Positions 1 to 8,605 of a DNA stretch of 64,000 nucleotides are shown piece after piece. Numbering within the stretch: position 1 is the first letter of the stretch; each line of letters begins with the position of its first letter. Source of the stretch: CAZXEU01 sp965207385. Lineage in GTDB: Bacteria > Bacteroidota > Rhodothermia > Rhodothermales > Bin80. The notes beneath the pieces were generated by a model. That model ran no database searches. It had not been told where the DNA came from and saw only the letters and a list, made by a program, of their open reading frames with translations. The translations under genes were made by a program, and so were the position numbers. The stretch covers positions 1 to 64,000 of the forward strand of contig CBDBLZ010000018.1 of NCBI GenBank assembly GCA_965207385.1, given 5' to 3'.

Positions 1-1
1 C

Positions 2-916
2 GATGATGTGCTGAATGCCCAGCGCGAGGTGATCTATGACCGCCGCATGCATGCGCTGAAGGGAGAGCGCTTCCATGGCGAAGTGCTTGACATGCTGCAC
101 ACGCTAATCGAGGAGATCGTGTTCAAGTACCACGGCGAAGGCGATGTTGACGAGATGCGCGAGGAGCTCCGTCGCGTGCTGGCGCTGGACTATGGCATCG
201 ACCGAGACCGGTTCTTCGCCCTCGGCGAAGATGGCGTACGTGACGACGTCTTCGAGTTTGCCGTCCAGCAGTACCGAAACAAGCGCCAGGCTCTCGCGAG
301 GCCTTTCTTCGAGAGCATCCAGCGGCTGGTTCAGAGTGAGCTGGAAAACAAGCCGGAGAGGATCTTTGTGGATTTCTCGGACGGACACAGGGGGCTGCGC
401 TGCGTGGTCAAGGTGGAGGATGTCATCGAGTCGTCAGGCCACGAAATAAATCACGGGCTGGAACGCACGGCCATGCTACGGCTCATCGACGAGCGCTGGA
501 CGGAGCACCTGCGGTCCCTGGACGAGGTAAAGGAGGGCATCGGACTGCGAGCGTACGGGCAGCGGGATCCGCTTATCGAGTACAAGATGGAGGCCTTCAG
601 GCTCTTCAAGGAAGTAATCGAGCAGATCGGCCGCGACGTGGTGTCCTTCGTCTACAGGGCCGGACCGGTGGTTTCAAAGCGGCCGGAAGCCCCGGCGGCC
701 GGCAGACAGCGCAGCCGCCTGGACCGACAAAGGGCCCGGATGAGGCATGACTCCATGGAACCCTCCTACGGCGTTTCGGGAAACGGACAGCGTTCTGCGG
801 ACCGCGACCCGACGGCGGGGCGCCAGCCGGTGACCGTGGGGGAGCGGACCGGGCGCAATTCTCCCTGTCCCTGTGGCAGCGGCAGGAAATTCAAGCACTG
901 CCATGGCAGGTCGTAA
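2..916 (+). CDS. secA: Preprotein translocase ATPase SecA, C-terminal part (5' end outside window)
   Basis: The reading frame is already open at base 2 (D-D-V-L-N-A-Q-R-E-V-I-Y), so the gene begins upstream of the window. SecA is the cytoplasmic motor that drives unfolded preproteins through SecYEG. The visible 304 residues cover the helical wing and scaffold region, including the conserved stretch around D-E-R-W-T-E-H-L and GLRAYGQRDPLIEYK. A low-complexity linker follows, then a zinc-binding SEC-C tail, CPCGSGRKFKHCH, which contacts SecB or phospholipid in known SecAs. The helicase motor domains are not in the window. recN follows 49 bases downstream on the same strand. Identification is secure. 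Confidence 0.97.
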   Translation, partial: DDVLNAQREVIYDRRMHALKGERFHGEVLDMLHTLIEEIVFKYHGEGDVDEMREELRRVLALDYGIDRDRFFALGEDGVRDDVFEFAVQQYRNKRQALARPFFESIQRLVQSELENKPERIFVDFSDGHRGLRCVVKVEDVIESSGHEINHGLERTAMLRLIDERWTEHLRSLDEVKEGIGLRAYGQRDPLIEYKMEAFRLFKEVIEQIGRDVVSFVYRAGPVVSKRPEAPAAGRQRSRLDRQRARMRHDSMEPSYGVSGNGQRSADRDPTAGRQPVTVGERTGRNSPCPCGSGRKFKHCHGRS

Positions 917-965
917 CGATCCGGAGACGCAGAATGCCGGGCGGCACTGACGAGCTCCCCGACAC

Positions 966-2672
966 ATGCTCAGCACGCTTGCCATCCGGGATTACGCGCT
1001 CATCGAGCGGCTGGAGATCGAGTTTGGCCGGGGACTCAATATCCTGACCGGCGAGACCGGCGCGGGCAAGTCCATTATCGTCGGCGCGCTCAAGATGGTC
1101 CTCGGTGAGCGGGCATCGACCGACAAGGTGCGCACGGGCGCGCGAAAGGCATGGATCGAGGCCATGTTCGAGGACGCGAACACGGCCTCTCTGAGTGCTC
1201 TTCTCGAGGCGCACGACATCGAGTCCATGCCAGGGCTGATCCTGCGGAGAGAGATCGGAAGAACGCACAGCCGCGCCTTCATAAACGACACTCCGGCCAC
1301 GTTGCCGCTGCTTCGCCAGGTGGCGGCGCACCTGATTGATTTGCACGGACAGCACGAGCACCAGTCGCTGCTGAGGACCGAAACGCACATTCAGCTGCTG
1401 GACAACTTCGGGCGACTGGGCGGCCTGCAGTCCCGCTACCGCAAGGCCTATTCGGCGGTTGCCGACCTCCTTGAGCAGCGGCAGCAGATCACGGGAGAGC
1501 AGGAGGGATTGCAGGCGCAGAAAGAGCGCTTGGCATTCGAAATCGATGAAATAGACGAGGTGGGTCCGCAGCCGGCCGAAGAGGAAAGGCTGGAAGAGCA
1601 GTGCCGGAGGCTTGAGCATGCCGAGCGCCTCTTCAGCAGCACGGCCTCGCTCTACGAAATGCTCTATGCGCGCGAGTCCTCGACAAGCGACCAGCTTGTC
1701 ATTGCCCGCAATGAGCTGCAGGCCCTGGCGCGCATTGACCACAGCTTTGCCACCGTACTGGAGGAGATCCGGTCCGCCCACATCGCGGTGGAGGAGGCGG
1801 CGTCGTTTCTGCAGGAATACAACGCGCATGTCGAATTCAGCCCGGACAGGCTGGAGCGCATACGGGCGCGGCTCGGTGATCTGGACCGGCTGAAGAGAAA
1901 GTATGGGGGTACGCTTGCCTCTGTTGCACTTCATCGGGCACACTTGGGCGAGCGGCTGGACCTGGCGGAGAATTACGATGCCGCCCTGCAGCGGATAGAC
2001 GAAGAGATTCGGCAGGCGCAGGAGGTGCTCTCAAGCGCGGCACTTCGGCTCTCTGAGAAGCGGCACGAGGTAGCAGAACGCATTGAAGGTGATATCGCGG
2101 CGGAGCTGGCCAAGCTGGGCATTGCAGACGGCCGACTGGAGGTGCGCTTCGAGCGCAAGTCCGATACTTCGGGTTGGATACGGCTTGCCGTCGCAGGCCA
2201 GCCCGATGCGTGTTTCACCGCGTATGCAAACGGAATGGACCAGGTCTCCTTTTATATTTCCACCAATGTGGGTGAGATGCCCAAGCCGCTCGCCAGGGTG
2301 GTCTCCGGCGGTGAGATCAGCCGCATCATGCTGGCACTCAAGACCATCCTGGCCCGGTCCGACCGGCTTCCCGTACTCGTTTTCGACGAGATTGACAGCG
2401 GGATTTCCGGCGTTGTGGCCGCGAAGGTGGCGGGGAGCATGCGAGCCCTTGCGCGCTATCACCAGGTAATTGCGATTACCCATCTTCCCCAGATTGCGGC
2501 ACAGGCCGAGGCGCATTTCCTGGTGGAGAAGCAGGTCAGCGGGCACCGTACGGCGACAAGCATCCGCCGGCTGGAGCAGGCAGAGCGCGCCGAGCACGTA
2601 GCGGCGCTATTTGCGGGCACAGCCCTTACTACCACTACGCTTGAGAGCGCGCGCGAACTGATGCAGCGATAA
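966..2672 (+). CDS. recN: DNA repair protein RecN
   Basis: 568 residues, close to the usual RecN length of about 555. RecN is an SMC-like ATPase acting in double-strand-break repair. The Walker A motif GETGAGKS is at residues 29-36. A long coiled-coil region runs through roughly 160-370. The C-terminal half carries the ABC signature VSGGEISR (near residue 445) and the Walker B strand VLVFDEIDSGISG (near 470). The start at 966 places the conserved N-terminus (L-A-I-R-D-Y-A-L-I-E) right after the initiator. The gene lies between secA and pgm with short gaps, so it may be cotranscribed with secA. Confidence 0.97.
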   Translation: MLSTLAIRDYALIERLEIEFGRGLNILTGETGAGKSIIVGALKMVLGERASTDKVRTGARKAWIEAMFEDANTASLSALLEAHDIESMPGLILRREIGRTHSRAFINDTPATLPLLRQVAAHLIDLHGQHEHQSLLRTETHIQLLDNFGRLGGLQSRYRKAYSAVADLLEQRQQITGEQEGLQAQKERLAFEIDEIDEVGPQPAEEERLEEQCRRLEHAERLFSSTASLYEMLYARESSTSDQLVIARNELQALARIDHSFATVLEEIRSAHIAVEEAASFLQEYNAHVEFSPDRLERIRARLGDLDRLKRKYGGTLASVALHRAHLGERLDLAENYDAALQRIDEEIRQAQEVLSSAALRLSEKRHEVAERIEGDIAAELAKLGIADGRLEVRFERKSDTSGWIRLAVAGQPDACFTAYANGMDQVSFYISTNVGEMPKPLARVVSGGEISRIMLALKTILARSDRLPVLVFDEIDSGISGVVAAKVAGSMRALARYHQVIAITHLPQIAAQAEAHFLVEKQVSGHRTATSIRRLEQAERAEHVAALFAGTALTTTTLESARELMQR

Positions 2673-2883
2673 GAGCCCTGAAGCGTCCCTGCTCGTGGAT
2701 GCGTGTCTCCGCAAGTGCCGCGCGGGCCGGGAAGGCCAGGCGGGCGCCGGAAACCTGTTCCGCACATCTTCTGTAGGACGCGCCGCCCACGTGATCAATT
2801 GCGCAGCAGACTGCACGAATCGGTCGTTGCCGGGGGCTTCGACTGATTTGGCCCACTGCCCCCGCGCGTAAACGGACGCCACT

Positions 2884-4518
2884 ATGCCGCATCCGCTTGC
2901 AGGCAAGCCGGCCCCGCAGGAGAGCCTTGCGAACATTGCGCGCCTTGTGTCTGCGTACTACACAACGGGGGCGCGCAGGCGCGTGTCCTTTGGCACTTCG
3001 GGGCACAGGGGCTCTGCCGCTGCCGGCACCTTCAACGAGGAGCACATTCTGGCCATCACGCAGGCCGTGTGTGATTTCAGGATTGAGCAAGGCATGGACG
3101 GCCCCCTGTTCATGGGCATGGACACGCATGCCCTGTCGGAGCCGGCCTTCGTCAGTGCGCTGGAAGTCCTGGCGGGCAATGCCGTGGACGTTATTGTGCA
3201 GCGCGGAGACACGTATACGCCGACTCCTGTGATATCGCGGTCTGTGCTGGTGCACAACGCAGGCGGAGACTCCGGCCGCGCGGACGCCATCATTATTACT
3301 CCGTCTCACAATCCGCCTACAGACGGGGGCTTCAAGTACAATGCCGACACGGGAGGTCCGGCCTCTTCCGAGGCAACAACGGCCATTGCCCAACGCGCAA
3401 ACGAGCTGCTCGGCACCGGCCTGCGCGACGTTCGGCGCATTCCGTTCGCCAGGGCGCGGCGGGCATCGACCACGCACGAGCGCGACCTGGTCGAGCCATA
3501 CGTGCGCGACCTGCACCGGTGCCTGGACATGGAAGCGATCAGGGGTTCTGGCCTCAAGCTGGGCGTGGATCCCATGGGAGGCGCCGCCGTGGATTATTGG
3601 GGCGTGATTGCCGAATACTACGGCCTCGATCTGGACGTGGTAAATACCGAAGTGGATCCCCGGTTTGCCTTCATGACACTGGATCACGATGGCAAGATCA
3701 GGATGGACTGTTCTTCGCCCTTTGCCATGGCTCCCCTGGTGGGTCTCCGGGACAGGTTCGATGTTGCGTTCGGCAATGATCCCGACGCAGACAGGCACGG
3801 CATTGTAACCAGGGGCGGCGGACTTCTCAATCCGAACCATTTTCTGGCCGTCGCCGCTTCGTATCTGCTGGGCCACCGGAGTGCCTGGGACGGCGATGTT
3901 TCGATCGCGAAAACGCTGGTTTCGAGCGCCATGATAGACCGGGTAGTGCACGGGATGGGCCGGCGGCTGTGGGAGGTTCCCGTGGGTTTCAAGTGGTTCG
4001 TGGACGGTCTATTGGCTGGCAGTGTGGGTCTTGCAGGCGAAGAGAGCGCCGGGGCATCGTTCCTGTGCCGGGACGGCACCGTATGGACCACCGACAAGGA
4101 CGGCATCATCTTGGCGCTTCTGGCCGCGGAGATCACAGCGGTTACGGGGTGGGATCCCTCGGAGTGGTATGCCGAGCTTGAATCCCGGTACGGCAGGTCC
4201 GTCTATCGCCGGATTGACATGCCGGCTGCACCAGCGGAAAAGGAAGCACTGGGCAGGCTGTCACCCGACATGGTCCGTGCCGACAGCCTCGCGGGAGAGA
4301 AGATCCTTCAGCGCCTTACGCGCGCACCCGGTAACGGTGCCCCGATCGGCGGACTCAAGGTAACCACCCAGAGCGGGTGGTTCTGCGCCCGGCCCTCAGG
4401 GACGGAAGACATATACAAGATCTACGCGGAGAGCTTCCTGGGCGAGTCTCACCTGGCTCGTATTCACGAAGAGGCAGGGCGGATTGTCCATCAGGCCCTG
4501 GAGTCGGTGGGCCGATGA
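2884..4518 (+). CDS. pgm: Alpha-D-glucose phosphate-specific phosphoglucomutase
   Basis: 544 residues, essentially the length of E. coli Pgm (546). It interconverts glucose 1-phosphate and glucose 6-phosphate in the cytoplasm. The phosphoserine loop TPSHNPPTDGGFKYN starts near residue 139. The Mg-binding loop DPDADRHG is near 299, the sugar-binding GEESAG near 385, and the phosphate-binding loop RPSGTEDIYKIYAES near 502. All four domains are therefore complete. The stop codon overlaps the start of the next mutase gene (ATGA), so the two are translationally coupled. The 211-base gap upstream of the gene contains no recognisable element. Confidence 0.96.
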   Translation: MPHPLAGKPAPQESLANIARLVSAYYTTGARRRVSFGTSGHRGSAAAGTFNEEHILAITQAVCDFRIEQGMDGPLFMGMDTHALSEPAFVSALEVLAGNAVDVIVQRGDTYTPTPVISRSVLVHNAGGDSGRADAIIITPSHNPPTDGGFKYNADTGGPASSEATTAIAQRANELLGTGLRDVRRIPFARARRASTTHERDLVEPYVRDLHRCLDMEAIRGSGLKLGVDPMGGAAVDYWGVIAEYYGLDLDVVNTEVDPRFAFMTLDHDGKIRMDCSSPFAMAPLVGLRDRFDVAFGNDPDADRHGIVTRGGGLLNPNHFLAVAASYLLGHRSAWDGDVSIAKTLVSSAMIDRVVHGMGRRLWEVPVGFKWFVDGLLAGSVGLAGEESAGASFLCRDGTVWTTDKDGIILALLAAEITAVTGWDPSEWYAELESRYGRSVYRRIDMPAAPAEKEALGRLSPDMVRADSLAGEKILQRLTRAPGNGAPIGGLKVTTQSGWFCARPSGTEDIYKIYAESFLGESHLARIHEEAGRIVHQALESVGR

Positions 4519-5906
4519 AGAAGCATGCCATTCGGTTCGGGACCGATGGCTGGCGCGCCATCCTCGGCAGGGAATTCACGTTTTCCAACCTGTCGAAGGT
4601 AACCCGAGCCACCGCTGCCTGGCTCCGTGATGTGGCCACGGGTACTCCCAGCGTCGTCGTGGGCTGCGACGCCCGGTTCATGGGCGAGACGTTCGCCCGC
4701 TACGTGGCCGACACCCTGGCCTCCGAAGGTGCCAAGGTGGTGCTGGCGCGCGGTATCACTCCCACGCCCGCCATAAGCTGGGCTGTGGGACATCTCGGAC
4801 TCGATGCCGGAGTGATCATTACGGCCAGCCATAATCCCCCGGAGTACAATGGCTTCAAGATCAAGGCCGCGGGTGGGATTCCGGTTGCAGACGAGACCAC
4901 GGTCCAGATAGAGCTCCTGATGGGCCTTGGCCGCGAGCGCCAGGATGCACACGGTGGCGGCGTGGAGGTGCGGAATATCCGGGCGGCATATCTGGAACAT
5001 GTAGGGGGGCTGTTTGACCTGGAAGCCGTCCGCAAAGCGGAAGTACGCGTGGTACACGACGTGATGTATGGGGCGGCGCGAGGCTGCCTTGCAGAGCTGC
5101 TGGGCCGCACGTCAGTCGCCGAAATCCGCAGCGGTCCCAATCCTGGCTTTGCCGGCATCGTGCCGGAGCCCACGGAACGCAATCTGGCGGCTCTGGCGCG
5201 CGCGGTAGTGGAGCGACGGAGTACGGTGGGCATCGCCAACGACGGAGACGCGGATCGAATTGGGGTTGTCGACGACCAGGGCTCGGTGGTGTCATCGCAG
5301 ATGCTGCTGGCGCTTTTCACAAAGTATCTGCACCAGTCGCGCGGCCTTTCGGGGACGATCGTCAAGACCGTCTCGTCGACCGGCATGCTCGACAGCATGG
5401 GGCGTGCCTATGGTTTGCCGGTCAGGACGTGTCCCATTGGGTTCAAGCACATGGCGCCGTACATGGCCAGGGGCGAAGCCCTGATTGCTGGCGAGGAATC
5501 CGGCGGGATCGCCTTCAGGCGGCATATACCGGATCGGGACGGCATCTATGCGGGGCTTCTCCTTACGGAGCTGCTGGCCGCCAGGGGCAGCAGACTCTCC
5601 GAGCTGGTTGCCGAGCTGCAGGTGGAATTCGGGCCGCACGCGTACCGGCGCCGGGACGTGCGCACGCCAAAAAAGGAGGCAGTGCTACTTCAGCTGGAAG
5701 TGCGGGGAGGGCTGCAGAGTCTTGCAGGATTGCCGGTCAGGCGCATGGAGACGCTGGACGGCTTCAAGCACATCCTGGATTCGGGATGGCTATTGGTGCG
5801 GCCGTCGGGCACGGAGCCGCTGCTTCGGCTCTATGCCGAGGCGGAAACGGAAGACGTGGTGGACAGCCTGCTGCAGGATGCCATGAAGCAGCTGGGTCTG
5901 CCGTAA
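4515..5906 (+). CDS. Phosphomannomutase/phosphoglucosamine mutase family protein
   Basis: 463 residues from the ATG at 4515, which overlaps the pgm stop as ATGA. An upstream in-frame extension runs inside pgm and has no family resemblance, so it was rejected. The protein is an alpha-D-phosphohexomutase: N-terminal IRFGTDGWR, active-site serine loop TASHNPPEYNGFK (near 103), metal loop NDGDADRIG (near 242), GEESGG, and phosphate-binding RPSGTEPLLRLYAE (near 429). Family members act on mannose, glucosamine or glucose phosphates, and the substrate cannot be decided from the motifs. Coupling to pgm points to sugar-nucleotide or cell-wall precursor supply. Confidence 0.93.
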   Translation: MKKHAIRFGTDGWRAILGREFTFSNLSKVTRATAAWLRDVATGTPSVVVGCDARFMGETFARYVADTLASEGAKVVLARGITPTPAISWAVGHLGLDAGVIITASHNPPEYNGFKIKAAGGIPVADETTVQIELLMGLGRERQDAHGGGVEVRNIRAAYLEHVGGLFDLEAVRKAEVRVVHDVMYGAARGCLAELLGRTSVAEIRSGPNPGFAGIVPEPTERNLAALARAVVERRSTVGIANDGDADRIGVVDDQGSVVSSQMLLALFTKYLHQSRGLSGTIVKTVSSTGMLDSMGRAYGLPVRTCPIGFKHMAPYMARGEALIAGEESGGIAFRRHIPDRDGIYAGLLLTELLAARGSRLSELVAELQVEFGPHAYRRRDVRTPKKEAVLLQLEVRGGLQSLAGLPVRRMETLDGFKHILDSGWLLVRPSGTEPLLRLYAEAETEDVVDSLLQDAMKQLGLP

Positions 5907-5916
5907 CAGCAAGGGC

Positions 5917-6405
5917 CTAGCAGCCGCCGTATGTGCTGCCGAGTTTGCTGCAGAGTTCTTCCAGGTAGCGGACGTCCGCTTCGCCAAAGGCTTCCGGAAG
6001 ATCCGAATCTATGTCGAGTACCGCCATGAGGCGACCGTCTCGGCCAAGAACGGGCACGACGATTTCCGACCGGGTGGTGGCCGAGCAGGCAATGTGACCG
6101 GGAAACTTGCCCACATCAGGCACGAGCCGGGTTTGCTTCGCCCGTGCCGCGGCTCCGCATACGCCGCGCCCAACTGGAATCCGGATACAACCGTGGCCGC
6201 CCTGGTAGGGGCCGATGACCAGTCCTCCGTCCGCCTCCGCCCGGTAAAAGCCTGTCCAGTGGAAGCGCTCGAATGCGTGGTGAAGCTCGCATGCCACCGT
6301 TGCCATGGCTGCTACCCAATCCGGCTCGTCGTTCAGGAGGGCTTCGATGCGTGCCAGAACGGACGGGTAATCGGAAGCGGCTGCCAGGGACATGCGCGGC
6401 AACAT
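5917..6405 (-). CDS. msrC: Free methionine-(R)-sulfoxide reductase (GAF-domain fRMsr)
   Basis: 162 residues consisting of a single GAF domain. It resembles E. coli YebR/MsrC, which reduces free L-methionine-(R)-sulfoxide in the cytoplasm using thioredoxin-type electrons. The diagnostic run is present: WTGFYR, GPYQGGHGCIRIP, GRGVCG, PGHIAC, then SEIVVPV and V-L-D-I-D-S. The three cysteines needed for catalysis and resolution all lie in these motifs (G-C-I-R-I, G-V-C-G, H-I-A-C). A second ATG at 6393 is an alternative start. The gene is convergent with the mutase gene and divergent from the DsbA-like gene. Confidence 0.93.
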   Translation of the reverse strand: MLPRMSLAAASDYPSVLARIEALLNDEPDWVAAMATVACELHHAFERFHWTGFYRAEADGGLVIGPYQGGHGCIRIPVGRGVCGAAARAKQTRLVPDVGKFPGHIACSATTRSEIVVPVLGRDGRLMAVLDIDSDLPEAFGEADVRYLEELCSKLGSTYGGC

Positions 6406-6453
6406 TGGTGGGTGCGTTCCGTTAACGCTCGCTCAATCTGACTGTGCCCGCAT

Positions 6454-7356
6454 ATGCGCCGGAGCATCCTGCTTTTAGGTCTTGTTCATGCCCTGACTAT
6501 ACATGCCTCTGCCCAGGCGCTGCCGAGTGTGGAGCAGATCCTCGAAAATGTCCGGTTCGAGATTCCGCAGTTCCGGGATGCCCCGCTTGAGGTCGGGGAA
6601 ATCACGGAGACATCGACGGCAGGCCTGTTCGAGGCCGACCTGACGGTGGCAGGCAACCAGTCGTACCGCATCTTGCTGGTGGAGGGCAGATTGTACATTC
6701 TGGCGGCTGATCCTATCGACATAAGCCGCAGCGAAGCGCAGCTTGCAGAACTCCTGGAGGAGGAGCAGGAGGAGATGGCCCGCATGGCCGTCGAACGGAA
6801 TCAGGAACTTGCCAGGTTTTCCGCCGGCATGCCGGTCCGCGGCAACGCGGAGGCTCCGGTGGCCATTTACGAGTTTTCAGATTTTCAGTGTCCGTTCTGT
6901 GCACGCGGCTTTGAGACCATAGAGCAGCTACTCGACAAGCATCCGGATGACGTGAGGTTTGTCTATTTACACCTGCCACTGGATATGCACGAATGGGCGA
7001 AGCCGGCAGCCATTGCTTCCGTATGCGCGGCTTCCCAGGACGAGGAAGCTTTCTGGAGGCTGCACGACAGCTATTTCCGAAATCAGCAGGAGATAACGAC
7101 GGACAACCTTCTCGAAAGGAGCCGCGATTTTCTGGACGGCAGCTCTGTTGATATGGACCTCTGGACGGCGTGTGCCTCGGACGAGTCCTCGGCAGCGTAT
7201 AGAGGGGCGCTCGTTCAGGTGGATGCTTCCCTGGAGCTGGCGTCCAGCTACGGACTTACGGGAACGCCGAGTTTCTTTGTGAATGGCCAGTTTCTGAGCG
7301 GCATCCAGTCGCTGGAGGTATTCGAGGCACTGGTGCAGCAGTACGCCGGCCAGTAG
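6454..7356 (+). CDS. Exported DsbA/DsbC-like thiol-disulfide oxidoreductase
   Basis: 300 residues with an N-terminal signal peptide (residues 1-22, ending A-S-A-Q-A) and a DsbC/G-like region to about residue 95. A short charged helix follows, then a thioredoxin-fold DsbA domain. The active site is C146-P-F-C149 within FSDFQCPFCARGFE. The cis-proline loop GTPSFFVNG is near residue 270. It should act in the periplasm on disulfides of exported proteins, which suits a window full of secreted enzymes. The closest general type is the DsbA-family 'thioredoxin domain' protein with an extra N-terminal module. Whether it oxidises or isomerises cannot be told. Confidence 0.9.
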   Translation: MRRSILLLGLVHALTIHASAQALPSVEQILENVRFEIPQFRDAPLEVGEITETSTAGLFEADLTVAGNQSYRILLVEGRLYILAADPIDISRSEAQLAELLEEEQEEMARMAVERNQELARFSAGMPVRGNAEAPVAIYEFSDFQCPFCARGFETIEQLLDKHPDDVRFVYLHLPLDMHEWAKPAAIASVCAASQDEEAFWRLHDSYFRNQQEITTDNLLERSRDFLDGSSVDMDLWTACASDESSAAYRGALVQVDASLELASSYGLTGTPSFFVNGQFLSGIQSLEVFEALVQQYAGQ

Positions 7357-7365
7357 GCTTCGGCG

Positions 7366-8190
7366 TCAGATTCCCATGCCGCCCGCTATTTCCAGCGTGT
7401 GGCCGGTGATGTAGCTGGCAAGAGGCGAAGCCATCATCAGGATGCCACCTGCGGCCTCCTCGACCGAACCGGGGCGGCCGAGCGGAATTCCGGAAAACGC
7501 GGCCTTTCTCAGTTCGGCTGGAATGCCCAGCGCCACGTCATGACCGGCCACCTGCATGGTGTGGCCTTCCTCCTTGGGCTGCGTCAGACGGGTATCGATG
7601 AAGCCGAAAGCCACGGTATTGCACCGAATGCCGTAGCGACCCCATTCGCGTGCAACGGTCTTGGTTAGGCCGACTATGCCCATCTTGGCCGCGGCATAGT
7701 TGGCCTGGCCGATATTTCCGTGCAATCCCGATGTCGACGACACATTGACGATGCATCTGTTCTGCTGCGGAGCCCCGCGGGAGTCGATTTCCTGTTTGGC
7801 GGCCTCACGCCAATGGCGGGCGAGTCTGCGAATAATCTTGAAGGGAGCCGTCAAGTGGATATCCAGCATGCGATCCCACTGGGCATCCACCATCTTGTGC
7901 AGCATTCCGTCCCACGTGAAGCCGGCATTATTCACGAGCACATTCACCCGGCCGAACGCTTCGTGGGCAGAGGCCACAAGCCGTTCGGGAAACTCCGGCG
8001 CTGTTACGTCGCCGGGCACGGCATGCGCGGTGGCACCGGTCTCTTGCAGCTGCGAGACCACCTTCTGGCAAGCCCGTTCATCCAGATCATTGACAACGAC
8101 CGTTGCGCCGTGGCGTGCGAACATATCGGCAGCAGCGGCGCCGATGCCCCGTCCTGCGCCGGTTACAATTACGACCTGGTGTTCAAACAT
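7366..8190 (-). CDS. Short-chain dehydrogenase/reductase (FabG-like)
   Basis: 274 residues, a classical SDR. It has the NAD(P)-binding TGAGRGIG (residues 9-16), N-N-A-G near 90, the catalytic serine in IVNVSSTSG and the Y-A-A-A-K motif. It ends with a typical C-terminal G-H-T-L-E-I-A-G-G. An aspartate at the end of the second strand (V-V-N-D-L-D) hints at NAD rather than NADP preference. It resembles 3-oxoacyl-ACP reductase and 3-hydroxyacyl-CoA dehydrogenase paralogues, so substrate is undetermined. The gene is convergent with the DsbA-like gene, with 9 bases between stops. Confidence 0.9.
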   Translation of the reverse strand: MFEHQVVIVTGAGRGIGAAAADMFARHGATVVVNDLDERACQKVVSQLQETGATAHAVPGDVTAPEFPERLVASAHEAFGRVNVLVNNAGFTWDGMLHKMVDAQWDRMLDIHLTAPFKIIRRLARHWREAAKQEIDSRGAPQQNRCIVNVSSTSGLHGNIGQANYAAAKMGIVGLTKTVAREWGRYGIRCNTVAFGFIDTRLTQPKEEGHTMQVAGHDVALGIPAELRKAAFSGIPLGRPGSVEEAAGGILMMASPLASYITGHTLEIAGGMGI

Positions 8191-8605
8191 CGCTTCAGGA
8201 GTGGGAAGTCCCAGTTATAGCACAGCTACGGGACCATCGGCTGCGGATGACCTCCGAAGTCCTGGTCTGAATTTGTGCACCGGCAACGCCACTGTGCGTC
8301 TTGACAGGCGGGAATTGGCGCTGCCTTGAGCAGGCTGCACCGGGAGGCTGCGTCCGCTGAGCAGTGCAAATGTACGATTTACGGGCTTGGAAATAGTGGA
8401 CGTACCACTTCGGCCTTGCACGGGGATTGGCTGGGATCACGCCTCGTACGCGCATGGTCTGCTCTGTGCGCCCGATTAAGTGTCGCATGGAATTGGCTGC
8501 TTTGCCCGGATCGGGCATGGCGCGCGGCAGTGCAAGTGCCCTCGACCCTATGGATCTTCGCTCGTATCTTGCAGGACGGAATCGGCCATACCACGCAGCA
8601 TTGCC
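8191..8605. other. 415-base intergenic region between divergent genes
   Basis: This gap separates the SDR gene (minus) from the Tat-exported oxidoreductase gene (plus). I see no convincing coding region, tRNA or known RNA. It holds a short inverted repeat (AGTGG-N5-CCACT near 8395-8409) and a promoter-like TATCTTGC box at 8565-8572, 33 bases before the plus-strand start. It probably carries both promoters. Confidence 0.5.
8565..8572 (+). promoter_or_regulatory. Candidate -7/-10 box TATCTTGC
   Basis: TATCTTGC lies 33 bases upstream of the ATG at 8606. It resembles the Bacteroidota -7 consensus TAnnTTTG, and similar boxes precede several other genes here. No clear -33 TTG element is visible, so support is weak. 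Confidence 0.3.

Noticed and set aside
2635..3951. 438-codon frame antisense to pgm
   Set aside because: Shadow of the phosphoglucomutase gene, which has all four catalytic loops on the plus strand.
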